Counted from the stretch's first letter, positions 25,791-33,810 are shown. The stretch: 34,293 bases of DNA from Bacteroidetes bacterium UBA6221 (GCA_002421685.1 DISB01000003.1:1-34293); one strand, 5' to 3'. The notes: generated by a model not told the origin, from the letters alone. Translations and numbers: made by a program.

Positions 25791-27266
25791 TTACTCTTTT
25801 ACGATGGGTTCCTCCATTACCCAGTTCTCCTTGTTCAGGTGGGTAACAGTTACCGGTATCTTGTACTTGTTTTTAAGGAACGCTGCCAGGTGCTCTGCCG
25901 CATATACCGACCTGTGTTGGCCACCGGTGCAGCCGAATGCGACGCTCAGGTGCTCGAAACCACGGGCCATATAATCTTCTACATTCAGCGACACCAGGTT
26001 TTCAGCGTAAGACAGAAACTCGCCCATACGGGTTTCCCTGTCCAGGAACTGTTTTACCTGCTCGTCGGTACCCATCAGGTATTTATAATCTTTATAGCGG
26101 CCGGGGTTTTTTACGCCCCTGCAGTCGAACACATATCCGCCGCCGTGGCCGGTTTTGTCTTTAGGTACTCCGTTCTTTTTGTATGAGAAGCTGGTGATGT
26201 GTACCGTCAGCTTTACGCTTTCCGATGGCTCGGGCACCTGGTAGTATTCCTGCATGGCCGCCGATGAAATATTTTCAAGCAGGCTGCGCAATGTGGCATA
26301 GGCAGGTATCTGCGTATGTTCGTTCAGGAATACGTTGAGGTTCTTCAGCGCCGGGCCGATGCTGGTACGGAAGTGCGGTTTGTTTTCCAGCAATCCGCGG
26401 AAGCCGTAGGCACCTAATACCTGCAGCATACGCAGCAATACAAACTGCAGGTATCCTTTGCGGAAATATATTTCTTCCACCCGGCTTATCTTCAGGTCTT
26501 CCATAGCCGCCACATACTTGTTCAGCATGTCTTCCTTCCATGCATCGGGCAATTGAGCCTTGGCCTGCCAGAGAAGGGAAGCAAGATCGTACGCAGGGGG
26601 GCCCTGCATAACACCCTGGTAATCTATAAAGAACACCTTGCCCTCGTGTATCATGATGTTGCGGCTTTGGAAGTCGCGATACATCAGCGCCTGGGGCTGT
26701 ATGCGTCCCAGGTCGCGGCTGAGCGATTCCATTTCATCCATCAGGGTATTCTTGTCGTAGGGTATTTTTTGCAGGTCGGCAAAATAGTATTTGAAATACA
26801 GCAGATCGGCCATGATAGCTTTCTCGTCGAACTGCTTGGACGCAAAGCATTGGTTGTAGTTACACTCCCGCCCTGCCAGCCATTGTACCCTTACCAATTG
26901 CTCTACGGCTCTGTGAAAATACTCCTTCACTTTATCGGTATGGCCTTCTTCCATCAGCAGGTCGAAGAGAGATGTGTTGCCCAGGTCTTGTTGCAGGTAA
27001 TACCTTCTTTCCCTACCTACCTTATAAACTTCGGGCACGTTTATTTCGTGTTTGCGGAAGAGTTCGGTAAAATAAAAGTACGAGTTGTTCTCGGCTACGT
27101 TGGAGTTATAAGTACCTATGGCTGATATCTTGCCGGCAGTAAGCCTGTAGTACCGCCTGTCTGATCCCGACACGGGCAGGGCGGTAATATTGTCAGGTTT
27201 TATCTTAAAATGCTCTTCAAAAAGTTTTTCTAATGCACTGATGTTATCTGTAACAGATACTGTCAT
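25791..27266 (-). CDS. APH-type sugar kinase fused to RapZ C-terminal domain
   Basis: Residues about 1-320 form an aminoglycoside-phosphotransferase/AmgK-like kinase with catalytic loop YRDFQSRN (Asp198, Asn203) and metal-binding FIDYQG (Asp215). Residues about 350-485 form a RapZ C-terminal domain, recognised by HITSFSYKKNG, YVFDCRG, RYKDYKYLMGTD and the conserved GCTGGQHRSV (445-454). AmgK phosphorylates MurNAc/GlcNAc in peptidoglycan recycling, and the RapZ C-domain in E. coli binds glucosamine-6-phosphate, so an amino-sugar role is likely. The usual N-terminal ATPase domain of RapZ is replaced by the kinase. Its ATG overlaps the SixA-like gene by 4 bp; the exosortase gene follows at 19 bp. 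Confidence 0.88.
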   Translation of the reverse strand: MTVSVTDNISALEKLFEEHFKIKPDNITALPVSGSDRRYYRLTAGKISAIGTYNSNVAENNSYFYFTELFRKHEINVPEVYKVGRERRYYLQQDLGNTSLFDLLMEEGHTDKVKEYFHRAVEQLVRVQWLAGRECNYNQCFASKQFDEKAIMADLLYFKYYFADLQKIPYDKNTLMDEMESLSRDLGRIQPQALMYRDFQSRNIMIHEGKVFFIDYQGVMQGPPAYDLASLLWQAKAQLPDAWKEDMLNKYVAAMEDLKISRVEEIYFRKGYLQFVLLRMLQVLGAYGFRGLLENKPHFRTSIGPALKNLNVFLNEHTQIPAYATLRSLLENISSAAMQEYYQVPEPSESVKLTVHITSFSYKKNGVPKDKTGHGGGYVFDCRGVKNPGRYKDYKYLMGTDEQVKQFLDRETRMGEFLSYAENLVSLNVEDYMARGFEHLSVAFGCTGGQHRSVYAAEHLAAFLKNKYKIPVTVTHLNKENWVMEEPIVKE

Positions 27267-27766
27267 ATATTTTTCTTGGGGTATTCAAATAAAATTACTC
27301 TCTTATCGGCGCGACTGAACTCGTTCCAGGCATTTAGTTCAAATTCTGCGCCAACTATCCCGCATGTTGGCATATTGTCAGTATGAAACGACGGCGACAG
27401 TTCATTGACAAACTGGGTGATTCCAGGGTTATGCGCCACTATAAATACCGTCTTCACATTATCGTTCACCTCGTACAATACTTCTTCAAATACCGCCGGG
27501 ATGCAATGATATAACTTTTCGTACCATTTTATATCATTTATGTCGTAACCTACCGCATTCGCTATTTTTTTGGCAGTTTGTGCAGCACGTTTGGCCGTGC
27601 TGCTGATGATAAGGTCGGGCAATATACCCAGTTTTTTCAACCGTTCACCCATCATGGGCGCATCCGCTTCGCCCCTGTCGTTCAACGGCCTTTCATAATC
27701 ACTTTGCAAAGGGTTTTTCCAACTCGACTTCGCATGCCTGATCATAAATAAACTTCGCCTTTCCAT
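27263..27766 (-). CDS. SixA-like histidine phosphatase
   Basis: The roughly 167-residue protein has the RHG motif as FMIRHAKSSW, the second Arg in ISSTAKRAAQTA and the catalytic second His in IVAHNPGITQF. These residues and the length match SixA-type members of the histidine phosphatase superfamily. SixA acts on phosphohistidine proteins such as ArcB/NPr, but the substrate here is unknown. The likely start is ATG 27766 (a GTG at 27769 is also in frame); TGATG at the junction with lpxH shows overlap and coupling. The 3' end overlaps the kinase-RapZ gene by 4 bp. Confidence 0.88.
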   Translation of the reverse strand: MERRSLFMIRHAKSSWKNPLQSDYERPLNDRGEADAPMMGERLKKLGILPDLIISSTAKRAAQTAKKIANAVGYDINDIKWYEKLYHCIPAVFEEVLYEVNDNVKTVFIVAHNPGITQFVNELSPSFHTDNMPTCGIVGAEFELNAWNEFSRADKRVILFEYPKKNI

Positions 27767-28527
27767 CACTTCTGTTTATAGTATTCCAGTTTTAATTGTT
27801 TCCCGTCAAAGGCGGCATAGCTGTCGTATCGTATCCAGTCGCCCAGGTTGATATATGCACTGCCACCGGGCAAGGGATATTCTAATGCGATATGCCTGTG
27901 CCCGAAGATGAAATAATCAAAATGCTCCTCTTTAAGTTTCTGCAAACAAAATTGCACGAGGTATTCCTTTTCAGGCCCCTGGAAAGTTTCTTCTTCGCCT
28001 TCCGTATGTTTCGGGCCACGCTTGCTAAACCATTCTGCCATGCCAACGCCCGTGTCGGGGTGTATCCTGCGGTACAGCCATTGGGCCAGCGGATTGCGCA
28101 GTACTGATTTCAGTAGTTTATATCCATAGTCTCCCGGGCCCAGGCCATCACCGTGACCGATAAAAAATTTCTTTCCGTTGAACTCGCGCTCAACGGGCTT
28201 GTGGTGTACGGGTATATTCAGCTCGTCCATAAAGTAGTCCACCATCCACAGGTCGTGGTTGCCGGTAAAGGCTTCGATGTGCAGGCCGGCATCTGACAAC
28301 TCAGCCAGTTTGCCCAGGAAACGTGTATAACCTTTGGGAACTACTTTCCTGTACTCAAACCAGGCATCAAACAAATCGCCCACTAAGTACAGTTGCTCCG
28401 CATCATGCTTTATTTCGTCCAGCCAATTGCAGATGCGTTTTTCGCGGGCTATGCTGGATGCACGGTCGGGTATGCCGAGATGAAAATCGGAAGCGAAATA
28501 TATCTTTTTGCCCTCGGGTAAGTCCAT
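27766..28527 (-). CDS. lpxH: UDP-2,3-diacylglucosamine diphosphatase LpxH
   Basis: Full set of LpxH calcineurin-like motifs: SDFHLG, GDLFDAWFEY, GNHDLW, FIGHGDGLGPGDYGYK and GHRHIAL, plus the LpxH-typical region WLYRRIHPDTGVGMAEWFS. It hydrolyses UDP-2,3-diacylglucosamine to lipid X in lipid A synthesis, at the cytoplasmic face of the inner membrane. The frame is open to a TTG at 28545; ATG 28527 (MDLPEGKKIYFASDFHLG) is the likely start, giving about 253 residues. It is the first gene of the lpxH-sixA-kinase/rapZ-exosortase operon. Confidence 0.92.
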   Translation of the reverse strand: MDLPEGKKIYFASDFHLGIPDRASSIAREKRICNWLDEIKHDAEQLYLVGDLFDAWFEYRKVVPKGYTRFLGKLAELSDAGLHIEAFTGNHDLWMVDYFMDELNIPVHHKPVEREFNGKKFFIGHGDGLGPGDYGYKLLKSVLRNPLAQWLYRRIHPDTGVGMAEWFSKRGPKHTEGEEETFQGPEKEYLVQFCLQKLKEEHFDYFIFGHRHIALEYPLPGGSAYINLGDWIRYDSYAAFDGKQLKLEYYKQK

Positions 28528-28625
28528 GGGGTATGCTGAATACAAGGGTGCAATTTAGTTCAAATAATGCTTTTTGCGTCTAAACGCTTAGTTAATGCGG
28601 GAAACCGGGCATGAAAAAAATTTAA

Positions 28626-28658
28626 TTTGGTGAATTGAAAACGCTGGTTATATCTTTG
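28626..28658 (+). promoter_or_regulatory. Bacteroidota promoter of the methionine operon
   Basis: TTTG at 28626-28629, a 21-bp spacer, then TATCTTTG at 28651-28658. This is an almost ideal -33 TTTG / -7 TAnnTTTG promoter. It places the transcription start near 28662-28666, just upstream of the S-box aptamer. Confidence 0.75.
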
Positions 28659-28677
28659 CAACAGTTCTTTACAACGA

Positions 28678-28789
28678 TTCTTATCAAGAAAGACCGAGGG
28701 ATATGGCCCGTTGACGTCTTAGCAACCATCAAGGTGAAAGCCTTGAAAGGTGCTACTTCCATCCTGCAGCAATGCAGGGCAGATAAGTC
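28678..28789 (+). promoter_or_regulatory. SAM-I (S-box) riboswitch
   Basis: The four-helix S-box can be traced. P1 is CTTATC (28680-28685) with GATAAG (28782-28787). The conserved P2 region AGACCGAGGGATATGGCCC is followed by GTTGACGTCTTAGCAACC. P3 is TCAAGG/CCTTGA followed by the conserved AAGGTGCTACTTCC. P4 is CCTGCA/TGCAGG. These match the aptamer core known to bind S-adenosylmethionine, and the downstream genes make methionine. SAM binding is expected to reduce expression. Confidence 0.92.
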
Positions 28790-28793
28790 AGAT

Positions 28794-28817
28794 GCAATAG
28801 TTTGCAGCTACTAATGC
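28794..28817 (+). other. Hairpin between S-box aptamer and terminator
   Basis: GCAATAGT and ACTAATGC pair with one mismatch around the loop TTGCAGCT. It may be a spacer helix or part of the expression platform switch; no role can be assigned. Confidence 0.4.
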
Positions 28818-28839
28818 TACGGCGTTATTAAACATAACT

Positions 28840-28872
28840 AAAGCTCTTCTGGTCTGCCGGAAGAGCTTTTTT
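28840..28872 (+). terminator. Intrinsic terminator of the S-box leader
   Basis: AAAGCTCTTC pairs perfectly with GAAGAGCTTT (10 bp), and the 3' arm runs into six T (28867-28872). It lies about 50 bp after the aptamer and about 120 bp before the start of the first gene, so it can act as the riboswitch output. Confidence 0.8.
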
Positions 28873-28990
28873 GTTTGCCCCCAGCCCCCTAAAGAGGGAG
28901 CATGGCAGGTGAAAAGCTCTCCCGGTAAAAGTTCCTGGTAAGTATTCGAACAGAACCCACGAATACGTCACATTTAAAACCAGGAATAAA

Positions 28991-30172
28991 ATGAGTACAG
29001 TAACAGAATTGATCCACAGCATTCCCGTTGACCCGCTGACAGGCGCCATATCGGTGCCCATCTACCAGACATCTACCTACGTGCAGGAAGCGCCGGGTGT
29101 GAACAAAGGCTATGACTACGCCCGCAGCAACAACCCCACACGCGAGACGCTGGAAAACATCATAGCGCAACTGGAGGGCGGTGCGCAGGCATCAGCATTC
29201 GGCAGCGGGCTGGCAGCTATTGACGCGGTAGTGAAGCTGCTGCAAAGCGGTGACGAGATACTGGCCGTTGATGATATATACGGCGGGGCCTTCAGGCAGT
29301 TTACGCATATCTATCAAAAGTTTGGCATTAACGTGAACTACGTAGATACAACCGATGTAACCAATGTGCTGGGTGGCATTACCCCGCAAACCAAACTAAT
29401 ATGGCTGGAGACACCCACCAACCCCACGCTTAAGATTAGCGATATTGAAGCTATTGCTAAGATTGCGCAGCAACACAACTTACTGCTGTGCGTGGATAAT
29501 ACATTTGCTTCGCCAGCCTTGCAGCAACCCATATTGCTCGGAGCCGATATCGTAATACACAGCGCCACCAAATACCTGGGCGGCCACAGCGACCTGATAG
29601 CAGGACTGGTAGTGAGCAAGACCAAAGAGCTGGGCCAACAAATCAAGTTCATACAGAACGCATGCGGCGCCATACTCTCCCCATTCGATAGCTGGCTGGT
29701 GATACGCGGGCTGGAGACCCTGCACCTGCGTGTGCGGCAACACAGCGCCAACGCATTGGAACTGGCGGAGTTCCTGCAAACACACCCTGCGGTGGACAAA
29801 GTGTACTACCCCGGATTGAAAACGCACCTCAACCACGAGATAGCGGCGAGGCAGCAGTCAGCCTTTGGTGGTATCGTTACCTTCACCTTAAAAAACGACA
29901 CCGAAGAAGCGGCAAAGAAAGTGGTGTGCAATACCCGACTCTTCAAACTGGCGGAAAGCCTGGGCGGTGTAAAGAGCCTGCTGTGCCACCCCGCAACGAT
30001 GACCCACAAATCGATACCCGCTGAAAAGCGCCGTGCAGCAGGTGTGCAGGATAGCCTGGTACGCCTGAGCGTAGGGCTGGAGCAGGTGGCAGACCTGAAA
30101 GCCGACATAGTACAGGCGCTGGACAAACTGAACAAAGCCGTACAGGAGCCAAGGGTATTTGAATATCAATAA
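28991..30172 (+). CDS. metB: Cystathionine gamma-synthase / trans-sulfuration PLP enzyme
   Basis: The 393-residue protein is a Cys/Met metabolism PLP-dependent enzyme. Visible are the N-terminal SVPIYQTSTYVQEAPG, YARSNNPTRETLE, the cofactor-contacting VDNTFASP (Asp169), and the PLP lysine in HSATKYLGGHSD (Lys194). Cystathionine gamma-synthase, gamma-lyase and O-acyl-homoserine sulfhydrylase share this fold and cannot be separated with certainty here. Control by a SAM riboswitch and the linked homoserine dehydrogenase favour a biosynthetic role from an activated homoserine. ATG 28991 gives a family-length protein. Confidence 0.9.
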   Translation: MSTVTELIHSIPVDPLTGAISVPIYQTSTYVQEAPGVNKGYDYARSNNPTRETLENIIAQLEGGAQASAFGSGLAAIDAVVKLLQSGDEILAVDDIYGGAFRQFTHIYQKFGINVNYVDTTDVTNVLGGITPQTKLIWLETPTNPTLKISDIEAIAKIAQQHNLLLCVDNTFASPALQQPILLGADIVIHSATKYLGGHSDLIAGLVVSKTKELGQQIKFIQNACGAILSPFDSWLVIRGLETLHLRVRQHSANALELAEFLQTHPAVDKVYYPGLKTHLNHEIAARQQSAFGGIVTFTLKNDTEEAAKKVVCNTRLFKLAESLGGVKSLLCHPATMTHKSIPAEKRRAAGVQDSLVRLSVGLEQVADLKADIVQALDKLNKAVQEPRVFEYQ

Positions 30173-30216
30173 TCATAACAAAACATATTGTCTAAACAAC
30201 TTAAATCAATTGCAAA

Positions 30217-31458
30217 ATGTCTAAACAACTGAACATCGGATTATTCGGATTTGGCGTAGTGGGCGAGGGCCTGTACAAAGTATTGAGCCAGACACAATTG
30301 CTGAACGCCACTATCAAAAAAGTGTGCATCAAACACCCCGACAAAAAACGGTCGGCACCGCAGGAACTGTTTACGGTCTATCCTGAGATACTTTTATCAG
30401 ACAGCAGCATCAACGTAATCGTAGAGCTGATAGATGATGCGGACGCGGCTTTTGACATCACCAAAAAAGCGCTAAAAGAGGGTAAGGCCGTGGTGAGCGC
30501 CAACAAAAAGATGATAGCTGAGCACCTGCCCGAACTGCTGCAACTGCAACAGGAATACAAAACACCCCTGCTGTACGAGGCAGCCTGTTGCGCCAGTATC
30601 CCCGTCATCCGCAACCTGGAAGAGTATTATGACAACGACCTGCTGCAAAGCATCAGCGGTATCGTCAACGGCTCTACCAATTACATACTCACCAAGGTGT
30701 TTGAAAACAAAGTGAGCTTTCGTGACGCGCTGCTGGAAGCACAGTACGAAGGCTTTGCCGAAAGTAATCCCGCGCTGGATGTAGAGGGTATAGATGCCGT
30801 GAACAAACTATCCATCATACTCGCACATGCCTATGGTATAGTGGCTGCACCATCGCAACTGACCTACTCAGGTATACAGAACCTGGACCCCTACGATGCC
30901 GTGTATGCCGGCGAGAAGGGCTACGAGATAAAACTGGTGGCACAGGCTAAAAAGCTGCCAGGCAACAAGGTGGCCGCATTCGTACTGCCGCAGTTTGTAA
31001 AAAGTGACAGCCTGCTGCACCGTGTAAAAAATGAATACAACGGCGTAGTAATAGAAAGCGGACTGGCAGAAGAACAATTCTTCTACGGCAAGGGTGCCGG
31101 CAGCTTCCCGACAGCCAGCGCCGTGCTCAGCGATATATCGGCATTGCGCTACGGCTATGCTTACGAATATAAAAAGCTGTACCGCGACAATACACCTGCA
31201 CTGGCCGATGAGTTTTACCTGCGGGTGTACGCCAGCTTCGACGGATTGTTCAACGTGCCGCACGACCGCTTTGAGCGCATTGAAGAATGGAGCAGCAATG
31301 ATAAACGCTGTTGCGTGACCGGTATAGTGAGCAGCCGCCAACTGGCCGACACATACTGGTGGAAACAGAAAGGCGTTTCGCTGATACTGCTGCCCGATGC
31401 ATTTGTGGACAAACTGCCGGAGCCTAAACGGGTGCAGGAGGAGGTCCTGTTTGTGTAA
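30217..31458 (+). CDS. hom: Homoserine dehydrogenase
   Basis: The 413-residue protein has an N-terminal Rossmann fold (GLFGFGVVGEG, about 8-18), the NAD(P)-domain segment VSANKKMIAEH, the homoserine-specific SGIVNGSTNYIL and the catalytic Lys region DVEGIDAVNKLSI. It reduces aspartate semialdehyde to homoserine, the precursor used by the upstream enzyme. It is monofunctional, without fused aspartokinase. The C-terminal 90 residues may be a degenerate ACT-like domain. It starts 45 bp after the first gene and is under the same S-box. Confidence 0.93.
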   Translation: MSKQLNIGLFGFGVVGEGLYKVLSQTQLLNATIKKVCIKHPDKKRSAPQELFTVYPEILLSDSSINVIVELIDDADAAFDITKKALKEGKAVVSANKKMIAEHLPELLQLQQEYKTPLLYEAACCASIPVIRNLEEYYDNDLLQSISGIVNGSTNYILTKVFENKVSFRDALLEAQYEGFAESNPALDVEGIDAVNKLSIILAHAYGIVAAPSQLTYSGIQNLDPYDAVYAGEKGYEIKLVAQAKKLPGNKVAAFVLPQFVKSDSLLHRVKNEYNGVVIESGLAEEQFFYGKGAGSFPTASAVLSDISALRYGYAYEYKKLYRDNTPALADEFYLRVYASFDGLFNVPHDRFERIEEWSSNDKRCCVTGIVSSRQLADTYWWKQKGVSLILLPDAFVDKLPEPKRVQEEVLFV

Positions 31459-31482
31459 CGAGACCCCGGATTTTGTGCGTTT

Positions 31483-31511
31483 TGGGAACATAATTTCGAA
31501 TTATGTTCCCA
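31483..31511. terminator. Palindromic hairpin after hom, likely terminator
   Basis: TGGGAACATAATT pairs perfectly with AATTATGTTCCCA (13 bp) around the loop TCG, 25 bp after the hom stop. On the plus strand it is followed by a short T-rich stretch (ATTTTG), so it is a plausible operon terminator; it could also be a palindromic operator. Confidence 0.55.
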
Positions 31512-31985
31512 TTTTGTTCCGTTTTGATGCCGGATTTTCGGAAAAACAAAACCGCACAATTTCATAAGTGGTTGGTTGTGAGCCGATTGGTTATTTTGTT
31601 CCAAAATGTTCCCGGAAATTTACACTTCGCGAGCTGACCCCCGGAGGGGGACTTGTATGATGTGGCCTTGCCAGTGAAAATGTTCCAAAATGATGCCCTA
31701 AATTTTGATCCTGTTTGGTAGCATCGAGCTCCTTGCAGTCAGTTGATGCCGAAAAAATGGAATAAAATTATGGAACAATTTCTGCTATTTGTGACGGGGT
31801 TTACAGAGTTTCAAAGAGCTTATGCAGTTGGTATCAGCAACTGAATTTATTATGTAAATATACGTAAAATTGTTGTGATATTTTGTTAATGGTATGGGTT
31901 TGTGGTGGTTGGTGACAATATCCACCACAGGGGAAATGGGCGAATGAAGATTTCGCGGATTGGATGTAACTTGGTGTGAATTCCT
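31512..31985. other. Intergenic region with repeated GTTCC/GGAAC words
   Basis: No convincing gene was found. GTTCC recurs at 31516, 31598, 31608 and 31682 and GGAAC at 31772, often inside TTGTTCC(A/C)AAAATG-like phrases. With the hairpin at 31483-31511 these look like degenerate repeats. A 32-codon ORF at 31746-31844 exists but has no feature supporting it. Around 31860-31930 the DNA is AT-rich. Confidence 0.4.
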
Positions 31986-31990
31986 GAAAA

Positions 31991-32467
31991 ATGAATCAAG
32001 TTGAATTAAGAAAAACCCAGATATCTGACCTGGACATACTTTTTGACTACCAGGCTGATGATGAAGCAGGGTATATGGCTGCTTTTGTAAGTAATACCTG
32101 GAAAGACAGGGATGCATACATCGCAAAATGGGAAAAGTTTTTAATGGATGATAGTATCAATTCATGGACAATTCTTCATAACGGGGCTATTGCAGGTAGC
32201 ATTGGAACATGGGTGATGGACGGCGAAATACAGATTACCTACGGCATAGGGAAACAGTTTTGGGGACGGGGCCTGGCCACTACGGCAATAGAGCTGTTTC
32301 TCATGGATATGGACACCAGGCCACTATATGGCCGCGCGGCCTCAGACAATATACGCTCTATAAAAATCCTGGAGAAAGCAGGCTTCAAAAAAACAGGAAT
32401 CGATCGGGGGTTTGCCCTTGCCAGGAATGCGGAAATAGAAGAGTTAATTTTCAGGTTGGATAGTTAA
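31991..32467 (+). CDS. GNAT acetyltransferase, RimJ/RimL type
   Basis: The 158-residue protein follows the RimJ/RimL-like pattern: MNQVELRKTQISDLDILFDYQ, the acetyl-CoA loop in YGIGKQFWGRGLATTAIELFL, and ASDNIRSIKILEKAGFKKTG near the C-terminus. It could acetylate a ribosomal protein N-terminus, an amine or an antibiotic; the substrate cannot be read from sequence. The stop is 16 bp before the next gene, so the two are probably co-transcribed. Confidence 0.9.
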   Translation: MNQVELRKTQISDLDILFDYQADDEAGYMAAFVSNTWKDRDAYIAKWEKFLMDDSINSWTILHNGAIAGSIGTWVMDGEIQITYGIGKQFWGRGLATTAIELFLMDMDTRPLYGRAASDNIRSIKILEKAGFKKTGIDRGFALARNAEIEELIFRLDS

Positions 32468-32483
32468 CAACCTTTAGTTAGTT

Positions 32484-33008
32484 GTGTATAATACCAATAG
32501 TTTATACGAGGAGTTGCTGGCAAAGCTGGCGACAAGCGACGGAGCCGACCGCAGAAGCTGGGGCAGGATGATTGCGGAACAGGATGTGGATATGGAGCGC
32601 CTGATGCCGTTGTTGTTTACAGAAAAGAAAACTGCACAGCGATTTGCCTGGTTGCTGAGTGATATAGGGATTGCAGGTGCAGGAAAGCTGTTCAATGTAT
32701 TGTCATTTGCTTTTGCGAAACGGCATGAGACGGCGATACCGGGTTTTGAACAACAGTTTGTAAAGTACTGGCGCATAGCCGGTGTGCCCGAGCAGGACAA
32801 GGGCCAGGCTATAGACCTGATGTTTAACCTGCTGACGGACCCGACCGTGGGCCCGCATATTAAATCCGTATCAGCAGAGATGTTGCATAGCCTTACTAAA
32901 GAATACCCCGACCTGGTGAATGAACTGAAGCTATGCCTGGAGCAGGAACTGGATAAGAATACAGATGCATTCAGGAAAAAGGCTGAGGGAATTTTGAGGA
33001 AGTTATAG
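32484..33008 (+). CDS. Helical HEAT-like protein, unknown function
   Basis: The 174-residue predicted protein is almost wholly alpha-helical with repeated hydrophobic patterns (RLMPLLFTEKKTAQRFAWLL, GHISAL-like helices), suggesting HEAT/ARM-type repeats. No catalytic motif, signal peptide or membrane segment is seen. The start is taken as GTG 32484; no in-frame ATG lies close by. Located 16 bp after the GNAT gene. It could be an adaptor for that enzyme, but that is inference from position only. Confidence 0.65.
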   Translation: MYNTNSLYEELLAKLATSDGADRRSWGRMIAEQDVDMERLMPLLFTEKKTAQRFAWLLSDIGIAGAGKLFNVLSFAFAKRHETAIPGFEQQFVKYWRIAGVPEQDKGQAIDLMFNLLTDPTVGPHIKSVSAEMLHSLTKEYPDLVNELKLCLEQELDKNTDAFRKKAEGILRKL

Positions 33009-33030
33009 TCCTGAGTTGCAAACTCAGGAC
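33008..33030. repeat. Perfect inverted repeat GTCCTGAGTT-GCA-AACTCAGGAC
   Basis: A 10-bp perfect stem with a 3-nt loop begins on the last base of the stop codon of the preceding gene. No T-run follows, so it is not a standard intrinsic terminator; it may be a REP-like palindrome or an mRNA end-stabilising hairpin. Confidence 0.65.
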
Positions 33031-33087
33031 AGCGTGGGAAGTTGTAGCGGTTTAGCCATGACTAAAGTTAATCATTATATTACCTAT

Positions 33088-33109
33088 ACCCCACCATAAA
33101 TGGCGGGGT
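33088..33109. repeat. Second hairpin CCCCACCAT-AA-ATGGCGGGG
   Basis: Near-perfect stem (one A-C mismatch) in the 300-bp gap between 33009 and 33307. With the palindrome at 33008 it makes a two-hairpin intergenic element. Nothing gene-like was seen in the remainder of this gap. Confidence 0.55.
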
Positions 33110-33307
33110 TAGCAATAAGCATGTTTAACATGAGGTCGTAAATATCCCTGCCATTGTCGCATATTGCCATTATCTGTACGGATTTTTACAACCACCTTTG
33201 TATTGTTGATGTTTTACTAGTACACAACATGACAAGGTGGAGCAGCTACCACGATAATAAACGGGCGTGACCGAAAGGCCATAAGAGTAGGACAAAAATA
33301 TAATCTT

Positions 33308-33754
33308 ATGTCAAACAGCGTAAAATTGCACAGAGTGCTTAAAACTTCTCCTGAAAAACTATACAGGGCTTTTACCGAACCTGCGGCTATGGCTTCGTGG
33401 TTGCCGCCCTATGGTTTTGTATGTATTGTACACGAAATGAATGCGGTACAAGGCGGGAAATACAAGATGTCTTTCCAGAATTTTTCAACGGGTAACAGCC
33501 ATTCCTTTGGCGGTACTTATGTGGAACTGAAGCCTAATGAACTGCTGAAATACACGGACAAATTTGATGACCCAAATTTACCGGGTGAAATGACGACCAC
33601 GGTACATATGAGCAAGAACATTGCCGGTACAGAACTAAAGATAGAACAGACGGGCATACCCGACGCAATACCGGCGGAAATGTGCTACCTGGGCTGGCAG
33701 GAATCGCTGGACAAACTGATGAGACTGGTAGAGCCGCAGATACCAGATGCGTAG
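33308..33754 (+). CDS. SRPBCC / AHSA1-domain protein
   Basis: The 148-residue protein shows the AHSA1-like START fold pattern: VLKTSPEKLYRAFTEPAAMASWLPP, then GGKYKMSFQNF and GGTYVELKPNELLKYTDKF, and a C-terminal helix YLGWQESLDKLMRLVEP. Members bind hydrophobic ligands or have regulatory roles; a ligand cannot be inferred here. A terminator follows directly. Confidence 0.9.
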   Translation: MSNSVKLHRVLKTSPEKLYRAFTEPAAMASWLPPYGFVCIVHEMNAVQGGKYKMSFQNFSTGNSHSFGGTYVELKPNELLKYTDKFDDPNLPGEMTTTVHMSKNIAGTELKIEQTGIPDAIPAEMCYLGWQESLDKLMRLVEPQIPDA

Positions 33755-33780
33755 TAGCCCGGGGATGTAATTAGCTTTTA

Positions 33781-33810
33781 AAAATGCAGGTGGTGAGCCT
33801 GCATTTTTTT
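33781..33810 (+). terminator. Intrinsic terminator after the AHSA1 gene
   Basis: AAATGCAGG pairs with CCTGCATTT across the loop TGGTGAG and runs into seven T (33804-33810). Typical rho-independent shape. Confidence 0.8.

Noticed and set aside
30868..31491. 207-residue minus-strand ORF
   Set aside because: Antisense shadow of homoserine dehydrogenase.
31746..31844. 32-codon ORF in the post-hom gap
   Set aside because: No signal, domain or neighbour supports it; frame appears by chance.
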